Origin: Acholeplasmatales bacterium
GTDB lineage: Bacteria > Bacillota_I > Bacilli_A > Acholeplasmatales > Anaeroplasmataceae
Direction: 5' to 3'
Assembly: GCA_024697825.1 (NCBI GenBank)
Contig: JAILEP010000099.1
Location: 1 to 36,374, forward strand
DNA: 36,374 nucleotides
Part shown: in pieces, positions 19,336 to 30,712 of the stretch
Layout: each line of letters begins with the position of its first letter
Numbering within the stretch: position 1 is the first letter of the stretch
Program-made: the position numbers and the translations under genes
The notes under the pieces: generated by a model
What the model was told of the DNA's origin: nothing
What the model saw: only the letters and a program-made list of their open reading frames with translations
Databases searched by the model: none

Positions 19336-20907
19336 GTGAGCAAAATCCAGATATTTGATTCAACCCTTCGTGATGGTGCGCAGGCTGAAGGCATCAGCTT
19401 CTCAGTCAGCGACAAAATCAAAATCGCTAAGGCTTTAGATGAGCTTGGTATCGATTTTGTAGAGGCAGGTAATCCTGGTTCAAATCAGAAGGACCTTGAA
19501 TTTTTTAAGGAAGCTAAAAATATAAAATTTAATAATACAAAGCTTGTAGCATTTGGTAGTACAAGAAGACATAACATTAAGGCTTGTGATGATGCAAATC
19601 TTAATGCCTTACTTGAGGCTGAAACAGAATATGTATGTATTTTTGGTAAGTCATCAAGATTCCATGTTGAAAAGATTATCAATACTACACTTGAGGAAAA
19701 TCTTGAAATGATCAAAGACAGTATTGAGTTCTTAGTTTCTAAGGGCAAGAAGGTATTCTTCGATGCTGAGCATTTCTTTGATGGTTACAAGTGTGACGCC
19801 GATTATGCTAAAAAGGTACTTAAGTGTGCAGCTGATGCTGGTGCATTATGTGCTATTTTATGTGATACAAACGGTGGTATTTTCCCAGATGAGCTTATCG
19901 ATATTATTGAGGATGTTAAGAAGAATGTTAACATACCTTTAGGTATACATGCCCACAATGATGGTGGCATGGCTGTTTCACTTTCAGTAATCTCTGTACT
20001 TCATGGAATCGAACAGGTTCAGGGTACATATTTAGGATTTGGTGAAAGATGCGGCAATGCAAATCTATCAGCGATTATACCTAACTTAGAGCTAAAGCGT
20101 GGCTATACATGCTTACCTAAGGGTAATATTTCTATGCTTACTGATGTTGCAAGAAGAATTGCAGAAATATCTAATGTGAAGCTTAACTATCAATTACCTT
20201 ATGTAGGATCAAGTGCATTTGCTCACAAGGCAGGTATGCATATTGATGGTGTTGTTAAAAATCCTCTTTCATTTGAGCATGTTGAACCAACAAGCGTAGG
20301 AAACGAAAGAAGATTCTTAATAAGCGAGGTTGCAGGTAAGTCTACAGTGCTTGCAAAAATCGCTAAGATTTATCCTGAGGTTGAAAAGAGCGATCCAAGA
20401 ATTGCAAACATTATTGAAACTATCAAGGAGCTTGAATATGGTGGATATCAGTTTGAGGGTGCCGATGCATCATTTGAATTGATTGTTCATAAGGCTTTTG
20501 GTAAATTCAAATCATTCTTTGAGGTTCAGGATTTCAAGACAATAGGCGAAGGACCATCTGATTTAGAGGAATACTCAGCTTCAGCAATTATTAAGGTAAA
20601 GGTTGGAGATTCAACTGAGGTTACCGCTGCAAATGGTGATGGACCTGTTGATGCATTAAATGAAGCATTAAGAAAGGCTATCGGTAGATTCTACCCAGTT
20701 CTTAATGATGTTCATTTAGCAGATTATAAAGTTAGAATACTTGATGGTAAGGAATCTGCAACTGCAGCCCTTACTAGAGTAATTATTGAATCTACTGACG
20801 GGGTAAGGTCTTGGTCTACAGTTGGTGTTTCAAGAGATATCATCGAAGCATCTTTTGAGGCTTTAATAGATTCAATAGAATATAAATTATTAAAGGAGAC
20901 AGATTAA
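19336..20907 (+). CDS. cimA: (R)-citramalate synthase
   Basis: [73 protein letters not shown] start preceded by AAGGGG SD. Confidence 0.9.
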   Translation: MSKIQIFDSTLRDGAQAEGISFSVSDKIKIAKALDELGIDFVEAGNPGSNQKDLEFFKEAKNIKFNNTKLVAFGSTRRHNIKACDDANLNALLEAETEYVCIFGKSSRFHVEKIINTTLEENLEMIKDSIEFLVSKGKKVFFDAEHFFDGYKCDADYAKKVLKCAADAGALCAILCDTNGGIFPDELIDIIEDVKKNVNIPLGIHAHNDGGMAVSLSVISVLHGIEQVQGTYLGFGERCGNANLSAIIPNLELKRGYTCLPKGNISMLTDVARRIAEISNVKLNYQLPYVGSSAFAHKAGMHIDGVVKNPLSFEHVEPTSVGNERRFLISEVAGKSTVLAKIAKIYPEVEKSDPRIANIIETIKELEYGGYQFEGADASFELIVHKAFGKFKSFFEVQDFKTIGEGPSDLEEYSASAIIKVKVGDSTEVTAANGDGPVDALNEALRKAIGRFYPVLNDVHLADYKVRILDGKESATAALTRVIIESTDGVRSWSTVGVSRDIIEASFEALIDSIEYKLLKETD

Positions 20908-20909
20908 TT

Positions 20910-22187
20910 ATGGGAATGACAATGAGTCAGAAGATCTTAGCAGCTCATGCTGGCTTAGATCACGTAGAAGCAGGACAGCTAATTGAAGCTAACCTTGATT
21001 TAGTTCATGGTAACGATATTACAACTCCTGTTGCAATCAAGGAATTTAACAAGATTGGTGTAGATAAGGTTTTCGATAAGGATAAGGTAGTTATCGTTCC
21101 AGACCACTTCACACCAAATAAGGATATTAAGTCTGCAGAGCAGTGCAAGTTCATCAGAGAATTCGCACATGGTCAGGATTTAACTAACTATATGGAAGTT
21201 GGTCAGATGGGTATTGAGCATGCAATTATTCCTGAAAAGGGTTTAGTTGTTGCTGGTGATTTAACTATCGGTGCTGACTCTCATACTTGTACATATGGTG
21301 CTTTAGGTGCTTTCTCTACAGGTGTAGGTTCAACAGACTTAGCTTGTGGTATGGCAACTGGTAAGGCATGGTTCAAGGTTCCAACTGCATTAAAGTTCAA
21401 CCTAATCGGAAAGCCTGCGTTCGGTATTTCTGGTAAGGATGTAATCCTACACATTATCGGTATGATTGGTGTAGATGGTGCTTTATATAAGTCTATGGAA
21501 TTCTCTGGCGATGGCTTAAAGTATCTATCTATGGATTCTAGATTCTCTATGGCTAACATGGCTATCGAGGCTGGTGCTAAGAATGGTATCTTCGCAGTAG
21601 ATGATTTAACATTAGCTTACTGCAAGGAGCATTCATTAAAGACTCCTAGAGTTTACGCAGCAGACGCTGATGCTAAGTATGACAAGGTATATGACATTGA
21701 CTTATCACAGATTAAGCCAACTGTTGCATTCCCTCATTTACCTGAAAATGCACATACAGTTGATGATCCAGTTTGTAAGACAATCGCAATCGATCAGGTT
21801 GTAATTGGTTCTTGTACAAATGGTCGTATCGAGGACTTAAGAGTTGCTCGTGATATCTTAAAGGGTAAGAAGGTTAATAAGAACGTACGTTGTATTATTT
21901 TACCTGGTACTCAGAAGATTTACTTACAGGCAATTATGGAAAACATCGTTCAGGATTTAGTTGAAGCTGGTTGTGCAGTATCAACTCCTACATGTGGTCC
22001 ATGCTTAGGTGGTCATATGGGTATTTTAGCTAAGGGTGAAAGATGTGTATCTACAACTAACAGAAACTTCGTTGGTCGTATGGGACACGTTGATAGTGAG
22101 GTTTATTTAGCTTCACCTGCTACAGCAGCTGCATCTGCAATTGCTGGTTACATTGCAGACCCAAGAGATTATATGGAGGAAAAGTAA
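20910..22187 (+). CDS. leuC: 3-isopropylmalate dehydratase large subunit
   Basis: [50 protein letters not shown]. Start could be an internal Met. Confidence 0.94.
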   Translation: MGMTMSQKILAAHAGLDHVEAGQLIEANLDLVHGNDITTPVAIKEFNKIGVDKVFDKDKVVIVPDHFTPNKDIKSAEQCKFIREFAHGQDLTNYMEVGQMGIEHAIIPEKGLVVAGDLTIGADSHTCTYGALGAFSTGVGSTDLACGMATGKAWFKVPTALKFNLIGKPAFGISGKDVILHIIGMIGVDGALYKSMEFSGDGLKYLSMDSRFSMANMAIEAGAKNGIFAVDDLTLAYCKEHSLKTPRVYAADADAKYDKVYDIDLSQIKPTVAFPHLPENAHTVDDPVCKTIAIDQVVIGSCTNGRIEDLRVARDILKGKKVNKNVRCIILPGTQKIYLQAIMENIVQDLVEAGCAVSTPTCGPCLGGHMGILAKGERCVSTTNRNFVGRMGHVDSEVYLASPATAAASAIAGYIADPRDYMEEK

Positions 22188-22188
22188 G

Positions 22189-22704
22189 ATGAACGCAAAG
22201 GGAACAGTTTTAAAGTATGGTAGCGATATTGATACAGATGTTATCATTCCTGCTAGATATTTAAATACATCAGATCCAAAGGAGTTAGCTTCTCATTGTA
22301 TGGAAGACTCAAAGGAAGATATTAATGCAGGCAAGAAGCCATTTGCACAGCGTGTTGTTGCAGGTGACATCATTGTTGCAGATAAGAACTTCGGTTGTGG
22401 TTCTTCAAGAGAGCATGCACCTTTAGCAATTAAGACTTGTGGGGTATCTTGTGTTATTGCAAAGACATTTGCAAGAATTTTCTATCGTAACTCTATTAAC
22501 ATCGGTCTTCCTATTATGGAATGCCCTGAAGCAGTAGAGGATATTAAGGATGGAGACATTGTATCAGTTAACTTTGATACAGGTGTTATTACAAATGAAT
22601 CAACTGGTCACAGCTTCCAGGCTGCACCATTCCCACCATTTATGCAGAACATCATTGCAAAGGGTGGATTAATTAATAAGATTAAAGGAGAATTAAATAA
22701 GTAA
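22189..22704 (+). CDS. leuD: 3-isopropylmalate dehydratase small subunit
   Basis: [44 protein letters not shown]. Start set at MNAKGTV after the leuC stop. Confidence 0.94.
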   Translation: MNAKGTVLKYGSDIDTDVIIPARYLNTSDPKELASHCMEDSKEDINAGKKPFAQRVVAGDIIVADKNFGCGSSREHAPLAIKTCGVSCVIAKTFARIFYRNSINIGLPIMECPEAVEDIKDGDIVSVNFDTGVITNESTGHSFQAAPFPPFMQNIIAKGGLINKIKGELNK

Positions 22705-22705
22705 T

Positions 22706-23806
22706 ATGGCAACATTTAATATTGTTACTTTACCTGGCGATGGTATTGGTCCAGATATCGTAAGAGAAGCAGTTAAGGTTATGAACAAGATCGGTGAATT
22801 ATACGGTCATAAGTTCAACATTATTGAAAAGAGAATGGGTGGTATCGCTATTGATATGGATGGTACTTCACTTCCTCAGGATACAATTGATGCAGCACTT
22901 GCATCTGATGCAGTACTTTTAGGTGCTGTAGGTGGTCCAAAGTGGGATCATTTAACTAACGGTGACCGTCCTGAAAAGGGTCTTTTAGGTATCCGTGGTG
23001 CTTTAAAGCTATATGCTAACTTAAGACCAGCAGTACTTTATAAGCAGTTACAGCATACTTCACCTTTAAAGCCTGAAATCATTGGTGAAGGCTTAGATAT
23101 CCTAGTTGTACGTGAGTTAACTGGTGGTATGTATTTCGGTGAAAAGGCTAATTCACCTGCATATGATCCAACAAAGCCTGATTGCTGGGCATCTGACCTA
23201 GAAAAGTATTCAGTATTTGAAATTGAAAGAATCCTAAGAACAGGTTTCGAAGCTGCACAGAAGAGAGATCATAGACTTTGCTGTGTACATAAGGCAAACG
23301 TATTAGAGTCTTCAAGATTATGGAGAGCTGTATTCGAAAGAATTAAGGGTGACTATCCAGATGTTCAGACTTCTGATATGTATGTAGATAACGCTGCAAT
23401 GCAGCTAGTTAGAAATCCAAGACAGTTCGATGTTATCGTTACATCAAACATCTTTGGTGATATTTTAACAGATGAAGCAAGCCAGGTTGCTGGTTCAATC
23501 GGTATGCTAGCTTCAGCATCTCTTGGTGCTGGTAAGCTAGGCTTATATGAGCCAATCCATGGTTCTGCACCAGATATCGCTGGTAAGAATCTTGCAAACC
23601 CACTTGCTACAATCCTTTCTGTACCTATGATGTTCAGATATTCATTAGGTTTAATGAAAGAAGCAGATGCAATCGATGCTGCAGTTAACGCAGTATTAGA
23701 TGCAGGTTGGAGAACTGGTGATATTAAGTCTAAGGATACTCCAGCTGATAAGATCGTTGGTACAAAGGAAATGGGCGACTTAGTAGTTGCTGCTTTAAAG
23801 AAGTAA
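22706..23806 (+). CDS. leuB: 3-isopropylmalate dehydrogenase
   Basis: VTLPGDGIGPDIVREAVKVM, VVRELTGGMYFGEK, SNIFGDILTDEASQVAGSIGMLASASLG. Confidence 0.96.
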   Translation: MATFNIVTLPGDGIGPDIVREAVKVMNKIGELYGHKFNIIEKRMGGIAIDMDGTSLPQDTIDAALASDAVLLGAVGGPKWDHLTNGDRPEKGLLGIRGALKLYANLRPAVLYKQLQHTSPLKPEIIGEGLDILVVRELTGGMYFGEKANSPAYDPTKPDCWASDLEKYSVFEIERILRTGFEAAQKRDHRLCCVHKANVLESSRLWRAVFERIKGDYPDVQTSDMYVDNAAMQLVRNPRQFDVIVTSNIFGDILTDEASQVAGSIGMLASASLGAGKLGLYEPIHGSAPDIAGKNLANPLATILSVPMMFRYSLGLMKEADAIDAAVNAVLDAGWRTGDIKSKDTPADKIVGTKEMGDLVVAALKK

Positions 23807-23849
23807 TTTAAGTTTTAAAATTTATTATAGAAGTTAGGGGTGTGTCAAT

Positions 23850-25514
23850 ATGAGAAGTGATGCAGTAAAAAAGGGTGTTGAAAGAGTACCTAATAGAAGC
23901 TTATTCAAGGCTTTAGGTATGACAGATGAGGAAATTGAAAGACCATTAATCGGTGTTGTATGTGCCAAGTCAGAAATCGTACCAGGTCATATGTGGCTTG
24001 ATAAGGTTGCTGAAGCAGTTAAGAGAGGTATCTTAATGAATGGTGGTACACCAATCGAGATTCCAGCAATCGGTGTTTGTGATGGTATCGCAATGGGCCA
24101 TGTTGGTATGAAGTATTCATTAGTAACAAGAGAACTAATTGCTGACTCAGTAGAGTGTATGGCATTAGCTCATGCTTTAGATGGTTTAGTCTTAATTCCT
24201 AACTGTGACAAGATTGTTCCAGGTATGCTTATGGGTGCCTGCAGAATTAACCTTCCTACAGTAGTCTGCTCAGGTGGACCAATGCTTGCTGGTCGTATGA
24301 ACGGTCACAAGACTTCATTATCATCAACTTTTGAGGCAGTTGGTAAGTTCAATGCTGGTAAGATTGATGAGGCTGAATTAAAGGAATGGGAGAATAAGTC
24401 ATGCCCAAGCTGTGGCTCATGCTCAGGTATGTATACAGCTAATTCAATGAACTGTATGTGTGAGGTTTTAGGTATTGCACTTCCAGGTAATGGTACTATC
24501 CCAGCAGTTTATGCTGAAAGAATCCGTAATGCAAAGTACTCAGGTATGAAGATTATGGATTTAGTTAGAAATGATGTAAAGATCCGTGATATCTTAACTG
24601 AAAAGGCATTTATCAATGCTTTAACAATGGATATGGCTTTAGGTTGTTCAACTAATACAATGTTACATTTACCTGCAATTGCTCATGAGGCTGGTGTTAA
24701 TATCAACCTAGAAATTGCTAATAACATTTCTAACCACACTCCAAATCTATGTCACTTAGCTCCAGCAGGTCCTACATATATGGAAGACCTTAATGAAGCA
24801 GGTGGTGTTCCTGCTGTAATGAAGGAATTATCTAAGATCAATGCTTTAGACTTAGATTTACCTACAGTTACAGGTAAGACAATCAGAGAAAATATTGAAT
24901 TTGCATTCAACAAGAATCCTGAAATCATCAGACCTATTGATAATCCATATTCTAAGATCGGTGGTATCGCCGTATTAAAGGGTAACTTAGCATTAAATGG
25001 CTGCGTTGTAAAGCGTGGTGCTGTTGCTCCTGAAATGTTAAAGCATACAGGTCCAGCTAAGTGCTTCAATAGTGAGGAAGAGGCAATCGCTGCTATCGAT
25101 GGTGGTAAGATTGTTAAGGGTGATGTTGTTGTAATTCGTTATGAAGGTCCTAAGGGCGGTCCTGGTATGAGAGAAATGCTTGCTCCTACATCAAGAATCG
25201 CTGGTATGGGTCTTGATAAGGATTGTGCATTAATCACAGATGGTAGATTCTCAGGTGCTACACGTGGTGCATCAATTGGTCACGTTTCACCAGAGGCTGC
25301 TGAAGGTGGTTTAATTGGTTTAGTTGAGGATGGAGATTTAATCCAGATTGATATCGTCGGCTGTACAATCAATCTTTTAGTAAGTGAAGAAGAAATTGCT
25401 AAGAGAAAGGCTAAATTTGTTATGCCTAAGAGAGAAGTAACTGGTTACTTAAAGCGTTATGCTCATTTAGTTACTTCAGCTTCAACAGGCGCAGTATTTA
25501 AGGATGAATTTTAA
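23850..25514 (+). CDS. ilvD: dihydroxy-acid dehydratase
   Basis: [64 protein letters not shown]. Confidence 0.96.
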   Translation: MRSDAVKKGVERVPNRSLFKALGMTDEEIERPLIGVVCAKSEIVPGHMWLDKVAEAVKRGILMNGGTPIEIPAIGVCDGIAMGHVGMKYSLVTRELIADSVECMALAHALDGLVLIPNCDKIVPGMLMGACRINLPTVVCSGGPMLAGRMNGHKTSLSSTFEAVGKFNAGKIDEAELKEWENKSCPSCGSCSGMYTANSMNCMCEVLGIALPGNGTIPAVYAERIRNAKYSGMKIMDLVRNDVKIRDILTEKAFINALTMDMALGCSTNTMLHLPAIAHEAGVNINLEIANNISNHTPNLCHLAPAGPTYMEDLNEAGGVPAVMKELSKINALDLDLPTVTGKTIRENIEFAFNKNPEIIRPIDNPYSKIGGIAVLKGNLALNGCVVKRGAVAPEMLKHTGPAKCFNSEEEAIAAIDGGKIVKGDVVVIRYEGPKGGPGMREMLAPTSRIAGMGLDKDCALITDGRFSGATRGASIGHVSPEAAEGGLIGLVEDGDLIQIDIVGCTINLLVSEEEIAKRKAKFVMPKREVTGYLKRYAHLVTSASTGAVFKDEF

Positions 25515-25533
25515 AAGAAAAGGGTGATTTGAT

Positions 25534-27213
25534 ATGAAACTTAGTGGTTCACAAATCATCGTAGAATGTTTAGTAGAACAAGGTGTAGATACTATCTTTG
25601 GTTATCCAGGTGGTGCAGTTTTAAATATCTACGATGAATTATATAAAAATTCAGATAGAATTAGACATATTCTTACAAGCCATGAGCAGGGTGCATCTCA
25701 CGCAGCTGATGGTTATGCAAGATCAACAGGTAAGGTAGGAGTCTGCCTTGCTACATCAGGTCCAGGTGCTACAAACCTAGTTACAGGTATTGCAACTGCA
25801 TATATGGATTCAGTTCCAATGGTTGCCATTACTGGTAATGTTTCTAACGCTCTATTTGGTAGAGATTCATTCCAGGAGGTTGATATCACTGGTATCACAA
25901 TGCCTATCACAAAGCACAATTATATCGTTAAAGATGTAAGGGATTTAGCTAAGACTTTTAGAGAAGCATTTAGAATTGCAAGATCAGGAAGACCTGGTCC
26001 AGTTCTAATTGATATTCTAAAGGATGTAACTGATCCAAAGAATATTACAGACTACGAGCCTGAGAAGATTGATATTAATTTAAAGACAAGCATTAAGCCT
26101 ATGCCAAAGGTTTCTGATGAGGAAATCCAGAAGGTTGCAGACTTAATTAATAATGCCAAGAAGCCATTCATCTATGCAGGTGGTGGTGTAATTCGTGGTA
26201 ACGCATCAGAAGGCTTAAAGAAGATGGCTGATATGATGGATATTCCAACATCAACATCTTTAATGGGTATCGGTGCATTTGACCAGACTGATAGATTATC
26301 AACTGGTTTAATCGGTATGCATGGTACAGTTGCATCAAATAGATGTGTAGTTGACTGTGATTTATTACTTGCAATTGGTGTTAGATTCTCTGATAGAGTT
26401 TATTCTAACCATAAGCATTTTGCTGAGAATGCTCCAATTGTTCAGGTTGATATCGATTTAGCAGAAATCAACAAGAATATTACTGTTGATTATCCACTAG
26501 TTATGGATACTAAGGAATTCTTTGATAGAATTATTCCATTATTAAAGCCAAAGAAGAACCCAATTTGGTTATCTTTAGTTGATTCATGGAAGAATACATT
26601 TGCAGAAAATCAGATTTCATCTTCATTAAAGCCAAGATACTTTATGGAAGAAATCTATGAAGCTACAAATGGTGATTGCTATATTTGTACAGAGGTTGGT
26701 CAGCACCAGATGTGGGCTGCTCAGTACTTCAAGTATAAGTATCCAAATAGATTAATCACTTCAGGTGGTTTAGGTACAATGGGTTATGGTATGGGTGCAT
26801 CAATTGGTACTCAGATTGGTCATCCAGATGCAATCGTATTTAATATTTCAGGTGATGGTTCATTCCGTATGAACTTCAATGAATTATTAACTGCATCTAA
26901 GTACAACCTACCTATTATTGTAGTTGTTGCAAACAATGGTGTACTTGGTATGGTACGTCAGTGGCAGACTGCATTCTATCAGAAGAGATATTCTCAGACT
27001 ATTCTTGATACAGTATTAGATTATGAAGCATTAGCTAAGGCTGTTGGTGTAGATTATTACTACGCTGATACTAGGGAATCTTATAAGAACGCTGTTGAAT
27101 CAGCTATTAAGAACAGAAAGCCAGCTATTATTAATGCCATCGTTGAAACTAACGAAAAGGTATTACCAATGGTTGCTCCTGGTAAGCCAATTGATGAAAT
27201 GCTACTTAAGTAA
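25534..27213 (+). CDS. ilvB: acetolactate synthase large subunit
   Basis: ThDP enzyme: FGYPGGAVLNIYDELYK, HEQGASHAADGYARSTGKVG, GDGSFRMNFNELLTA, NNGVLGMVRQWQ. Confidence 0.95.
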   Translation: MKLSGSQIIVECLVEQGVDTIFGYPGGAVLNIYDELYKNSDRIRHILTSHEQGASHAADGYARSTGKVGVCLATSGPGATNLVTGIATAYMDSVPMVAITGNVSNALFGRDSFQEVDITGITMPITKHNYIVKDVRDLAKTFREAFRIARSGRPGPVLIDILKDVTDPKNITDYEPEKIDINLKTSIKPMPKVSDEEIQKVADLINNAKKPFIYAGGGVIRGNASEGLKKMADMMDIPTSTSLMGIGAFDQTDRLSTGLIGMHGTVASNRCVVDCDLLLAIGVRFSDRVYSNHKHFAENAPIVQVDIDLAEINKNITVDYPLVMDTKEFFDRIIPLLKPKKNPIWLSLVDSWKNTFAENQISSSLKPRYFMEEIYEATNGDCYICTEVGQHQMWAAQYFKYKYPNRLITSGGLGTMGYGMGASIGTQIGHPDAIVFNISGDGSFRMNFNELLTASKYNLPIIVVVANNGVLGMVRQWQTAFYQKRYSQTILDTVLDYEALAKAVGVDYYYADTRESYKNAVESAIKNRKPAIINAIVETNEKVLPMVAPGKPIDEMLLK

Positions 27214-27218
27214 AAATG

Positions 27219-27247
27219 AAATGGACCTTCGGGTCCATTTATTTTTT
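27219..27247 (+). terminator. ilv-leu operon terminator
   Basis: AAATGGACC-ttcg-GGTCCATTT (UUCG tetraloop) followed by ATTTTTTA. Confidence 0.9.
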
Positions 27248-27265
27248 ATAGAAGAGGATAAAAAG

Positions 27266-27292
27266 AAAAAGGCTCTAGCTAGAGCCTTTTTT
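27266..27292. terminator. bidirectional terminator between ilvB and leuA
   Basis: AAAAAGGCTCT-agct-AGAGCCTTTTT symmetric hairpin between convergent genes. Confidence 0.85.
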
Positions 27293-27297
27293 AGATT

Positions 27298-28974
27298 TTA
27301 CTTTTCGTCATCCTTATGATTGAAATAGTTGTTAATTGCAGATACTAATGCATAAATAGATGCACAGATGATATCCTCATGAATACCTGTACCCCAGTAT
27401 TCCTTTTCGCCAAATTTAACTGAGACATAAGCTGCTGCCTCACTCTTAGAAGAAGCTTCTAAAGAATGCTCAGTATAATTTGTTAAAATATAATCTAGAT
27501 TATATGCCTTCTTAAGTGCATTACTTACAGCATCAAGTCTACCTGATCCTTCAGCAAGGTTGTTGTTTTCCTTGTCATTGAACTTAGTAGAAATCATTAC
27601 CTTGAATGTTGCACCTTCTCTAATGAAATGATATTCAAGCATTTCAAGAGGAGTCTTTAAGTTAACGAAGTGAGTTAAGAAGATATCATTAACATCACCA
27701 GGTGTTAATTCTCTATGCTCCTTATCAGAAACATCCTTAACTAAATAACCAACTGTTTCTCTCATCTTTGTAGGAATATCTAAGCCGAAGTTTGTTTCAA
27801 GAATGTAACAAATACCACCCTTACCTGACTGAGAATTAATTCTAATTACATCGGCAGAATATTCTCTTGAGATATCCTTAGGGTCAAGTGGAAGATATGG
27901 AACACTCCATGTCTCAAGCTTATTAGTCTTATGATACTTAATACCCTTAGAAATAGCATCCTGATGTGAACCAGAGAATGCTGCGAAAACGAACTTTCCT
28001 GAATATGGCTGACGGTCATAAACCTTCATTTCAGTTACTGATTCGTAAAGCTTCTGAATATCTGGTAAATTGCTGAAGTCTAGCTCTGGATCAACACCAT
28101 GTACATACATGTTCATTGCAAGAGTAATAACATCAACGTTACCTGTGCGCTCACCATTACCAAATAATGTACCTTCAACTCTATCAGCGCCAGCTAGCTG
28201 TGCAAGCTCTGCACATGCAACGGCAGTACCACGGTCATTATGTGGATGTGTAGAAATTATTACATTTTCTCTATTCTTTAAGAACTTATGGAAGTATTCA
28301 ATCTGCTGAGCATATACATGAGGTAAGCTCATTTCAACTGTAACTGGTAAGTTAATAATTAGCTTCTTATCAGGAGTTGGCTTGAATACATCGATAACTG
28401 CATTACATACCTCAAGTGCATAATCCATTTCAGTACCTGTGAATGATTCAGGAGAATATTCAAATCTGAAATTGCCATCTGTATCCTTAGCTAAATCTAC
28501 TAAAAGCTTTGCACCTTCAACTGCGATATCTAATACCTCTTCCTTAGACTTCTTAAATACCTGCTCACGCTGAGCCTTAGAAGTAGAATTATATAAATGC
28601 ACGATTGCCTGCTTGCAGCCTTCAAGTGCCTTAAATGTCTTCTTAATAATATGAGGTCTAGCCTGTGTTAGAACCTGAATTGTAACATCATCAGGAATCA
28701 TATCACCATCAATTAGTGTTCTTAAGAACTCATATTCAGTTTCAGATGCTGCTGGGAAACCAACCTCGATTTCCTTAAAACCAATCTGAACTAAAAGCTT
28801 GAAGAACTCAACCTTCTGGTCTAAACTCATTGGCTTGATGAGTGACTGGTTACCATCTCTTAAATCTACTGAACACCAAATAGGTGCATGATCAATATAA
28901 TCCTTCTTAACCCAGTCATTACATTCAACTGGTGGTAAAAAGTAACCTCTGAAATACTTTTCGTAACCTTTCAT
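27298..28974 (-). CDS. leuA: 2-isopropylmalate synthase, long (LeuA type 2) form
   Basis: APIWCSVDLRDGNQSLIKPMSLDQKVEFFKLLVQIGFKEIEVGFPAAS, STHPHNDRGTAVA, GTLFGNGERTGNVD; 558 aa with regulatory domain. Confidence 0.93.
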   Translation of the reverse strand: MKGYEKYFRGYFLPPVECNDWVKKDYIDHAPIWCSVDLRDGNQSLIKPMSLDQKVEFFKLLVQIGFKEIEVGFPAASETEYEFLRTLIDGDMIPDDVTIQVLTQARPHIIKKTFKALEGCKQAIVHLYNSTSKAQREQVFKKSKEEVLDIAVEGAKLLVDLAKDTDGNFRFEYSPESFTGTEMDYALEVCNAVIDVFKPTPDKKLIINLPVTVEMSLPHVYAQQIEYFHKFLKNRENVIISTHPHNDRGTAVACAELAQLAGADRVEGTLFGNGERTGNVDVITLAMNMYVHGVDPELDFSNLPDIQKLYESVTEMKVYDRQPYSGKFVFAAFSGSHQDAISKGIKYHKTNKLETWSVPYLPLDPKDISREYSADVIRINSQSGKGGICYILETNFGLDIPTKMRETVGYLVKDVSDKEHRELTPGDVNDIFLTHFVNLKTPLEMLEYHFIREGATFKVMISTKFNDKENNNLAEGSGRLDAVSNALKKAYNLDYILTNYTEHSLEASSKSEAAAYVSVKFGEKEYWGTGIHEDIICASIYALVSAINNYFNHKDDEK

Positions 28975-29011
28975 CGTATTGCCTCCATTTCAAAAATCAA
29001 TAATATAAAAT

Positions 29012-29040
29012 ATTATAACAAAAACCCATACCTGTGTCAA
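29012..29040 (-). promoter_or_regulatory. leuA promoter
   Basis: Minus strand TTGACA (29035-29040), 17 nt, TGT-TATAAT (-10 at 29012-29017). Confidence 0.8.
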
Positions 29041-29141
29041 TTTATTTAAGGGCTAGATAAAGCGTTTTTAAGTTTTTATTCTTTTAAAAAGAATAGATTT
29101 ATGTTATAGTATATCGGAGATTATTGAAAGAGGTTAAAGGT

Positions 29142-30695
29142 ATGAGTGTATTAAAGTGTACTGACGTGTCATTCTCATTTGGTAATAGAACTATCCTTGA
29201 GGATGCATCATTTGTTATGCAAAAGGGTGAACACATTGGCTTAATTGGTTTTAATGGTGAGGGTAAGACTACATTTATTAAATTAATTACAGGTGAGCTT
29301 ACACCAGATCAGGGTAAAATTGAATGGGCAAGAAGAATAACTACAGGTTATTTAGATCAGTATACAAACCTTACTAAGGGTAAGACTATTCGTGAGGTTT
29401 TAAGAGAAGCCTTCTCATATATGTTTGATTTAGAGGCTGAAATGAATGCACTTTATGAAAAGATGGCTGATTGTACTGAGGAAGAAATGAATCAGTATAT
29501 GGAGGATGCTGGTGAAATCGCATCTGAGCTTGACGCAGCTGGCTTCTATTCAATCGATTCAACAATCGAAGAGGTAGCTAATGGCTTAGGTCTTGGTGAT
29601 ATTGGTCTTGATAGAGATGTAACGGATTTATCTGGTGGTCAAAGATCTAAGGTATTATTAACAAAGCTTATTTTACAAAAGCCTATGATTCTAATTCTAG
29701 ATGAGCCTACAAACTTCTTAGATGAGGAACAGGTTAATTGGTTAAAGAATTATTTAGTTAATTATGAAAATGCCTTCCTTTTAGTATCTCATGATGTTGA
29801 TTTCTTAAATACAGTAGTTAATGTAATCTATCATATGGAGGATGGCTCATTAACTAGATATAAGGGTAATTATGATCAGTACATGCAGATGTATGAAATC
29901 GAAAGAAGAAATCAAAATATTGCCTATGAGAAGCAACAGAAGGAAATTAAGGATTTACAGGAATTTATCAATAAAAATAAGGCAAGAGTCGCAACTACAG
30001 ATTTAGCTAAATCAAGACAAAGAAGACTAGATAAAATGGAAATTATTGATAAGGCTAAGGAGCTAGTTAAGCCAAATTTCAAGTTCAAGGAATGCGGTGC
30101 ATCTGGTAAATTTGTCTTTACTTGTGAAAATTTAGTTATTGGTTATAATGAGCCTCTTTCTAAGCCAATTACATTAACTATTGAGCGTGGCGAAAGAGTC
30201 TTATTTAGAGGAGCCAATGGTATTGGTAAATCTACATTACTTAAAACATTATTAAATATCATTCCACCACTTTCTGGTGAATGTAAAATGGATTATAATA
30301 TACATTATGGATATTTTGCTCAGGAAGAGGAATATTCAAAGAATACTGCTCATGAGGAAATCTGGCAGATGTATCCATCTATGACAAATGCTGAGGTTCG
30401 TGGTGCCTTAGCTGCTTGTGGCTTAACTAAGGATAAGATTGAATCATTAATGGTTGTTTTATCAGGTGGTGAGGCTGCTAAGGTTAGACTATGCAAGATT
30501 ATGCTTACAGAATGTAATACATTAATTCTAGATGAGCCTACTAACCATTTAGATGTCCTTGCAAAGGAATCACTTAAGGAAGCTATTAAAGCATTTAAGG
30601 GTACTGTTATATTAGTATGCCATGAAAATGAATTCTATACTGATTTAGTAACTAGAATTGAAGATTGTGAGAAGTGGACTACTAAGGTTTTATAA
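29142..30695 (+). CDS. ABC-F family ATP-binding protein
   Basis: Two ABC domains (GFNGEGKTTFIKL, DLSGGQRSKVLLTKLIL, LDEPTNFLD; GANGIGKSTLLKT, LSGGEAAKVRLCKIML, LDEPTNHLD), no TM segments. Start set at ATG 29142 (MSVLKCTDVSF). Confidence 0.93.
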   Translation: MSVLKCTDVSFSFGNRTILEDASFVMQKGEHIGLIGFNGEGKTTFIKLITGELTPDQGKIEWARRITTGYLDQYTNLTKGKTIREVLREAFSYMFDLEAEMNALYEKMADCTEEEMNQYMEDAGEIASELDAAGFYSIDSTIEEVANGLGLGDIGLDRDVTDLSGGQRSKVLLTKLILQKPMILILDEPTNFLDEEQVNWLKNYLVNYENAFLLVSHDVDFLNTVVNVIYHMEDGSLTRYKGNYDQYMQMYEIERRNQNIAYEKQQKEIKDLQEFINKNKARVATTDLAKSRQRRLDKMEIIDKAKELVKPNFKFKECGASGKFVFTCENLVIGYNEPLSKPITLTIERGERVLFRGANGIGKSTLLKTLLNIIPPLSGECKMDYNIHYGYFAQEEEYSKNTAHEEIWQMYPSMTNAEVRGALAACGLTKDKIESLMVVLSGGEAAKVRLCKIMLTECNTLILDEPTNHLDVLAKESLKEAIKAFKGTVILVCHENEFYTDLVTRIEDCEKWTTKVL

Positions 30696-30712
30696 TTTAG
30701 AAGGAGGTCATT

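Noticed and set aside
27095-27319. 74-aa plus-strand ORF overlapping the end of ilvB and the terminators
   Set aside because: Out of frame with ilvB, low-complexity translation, and crosses two terminator hairpins.
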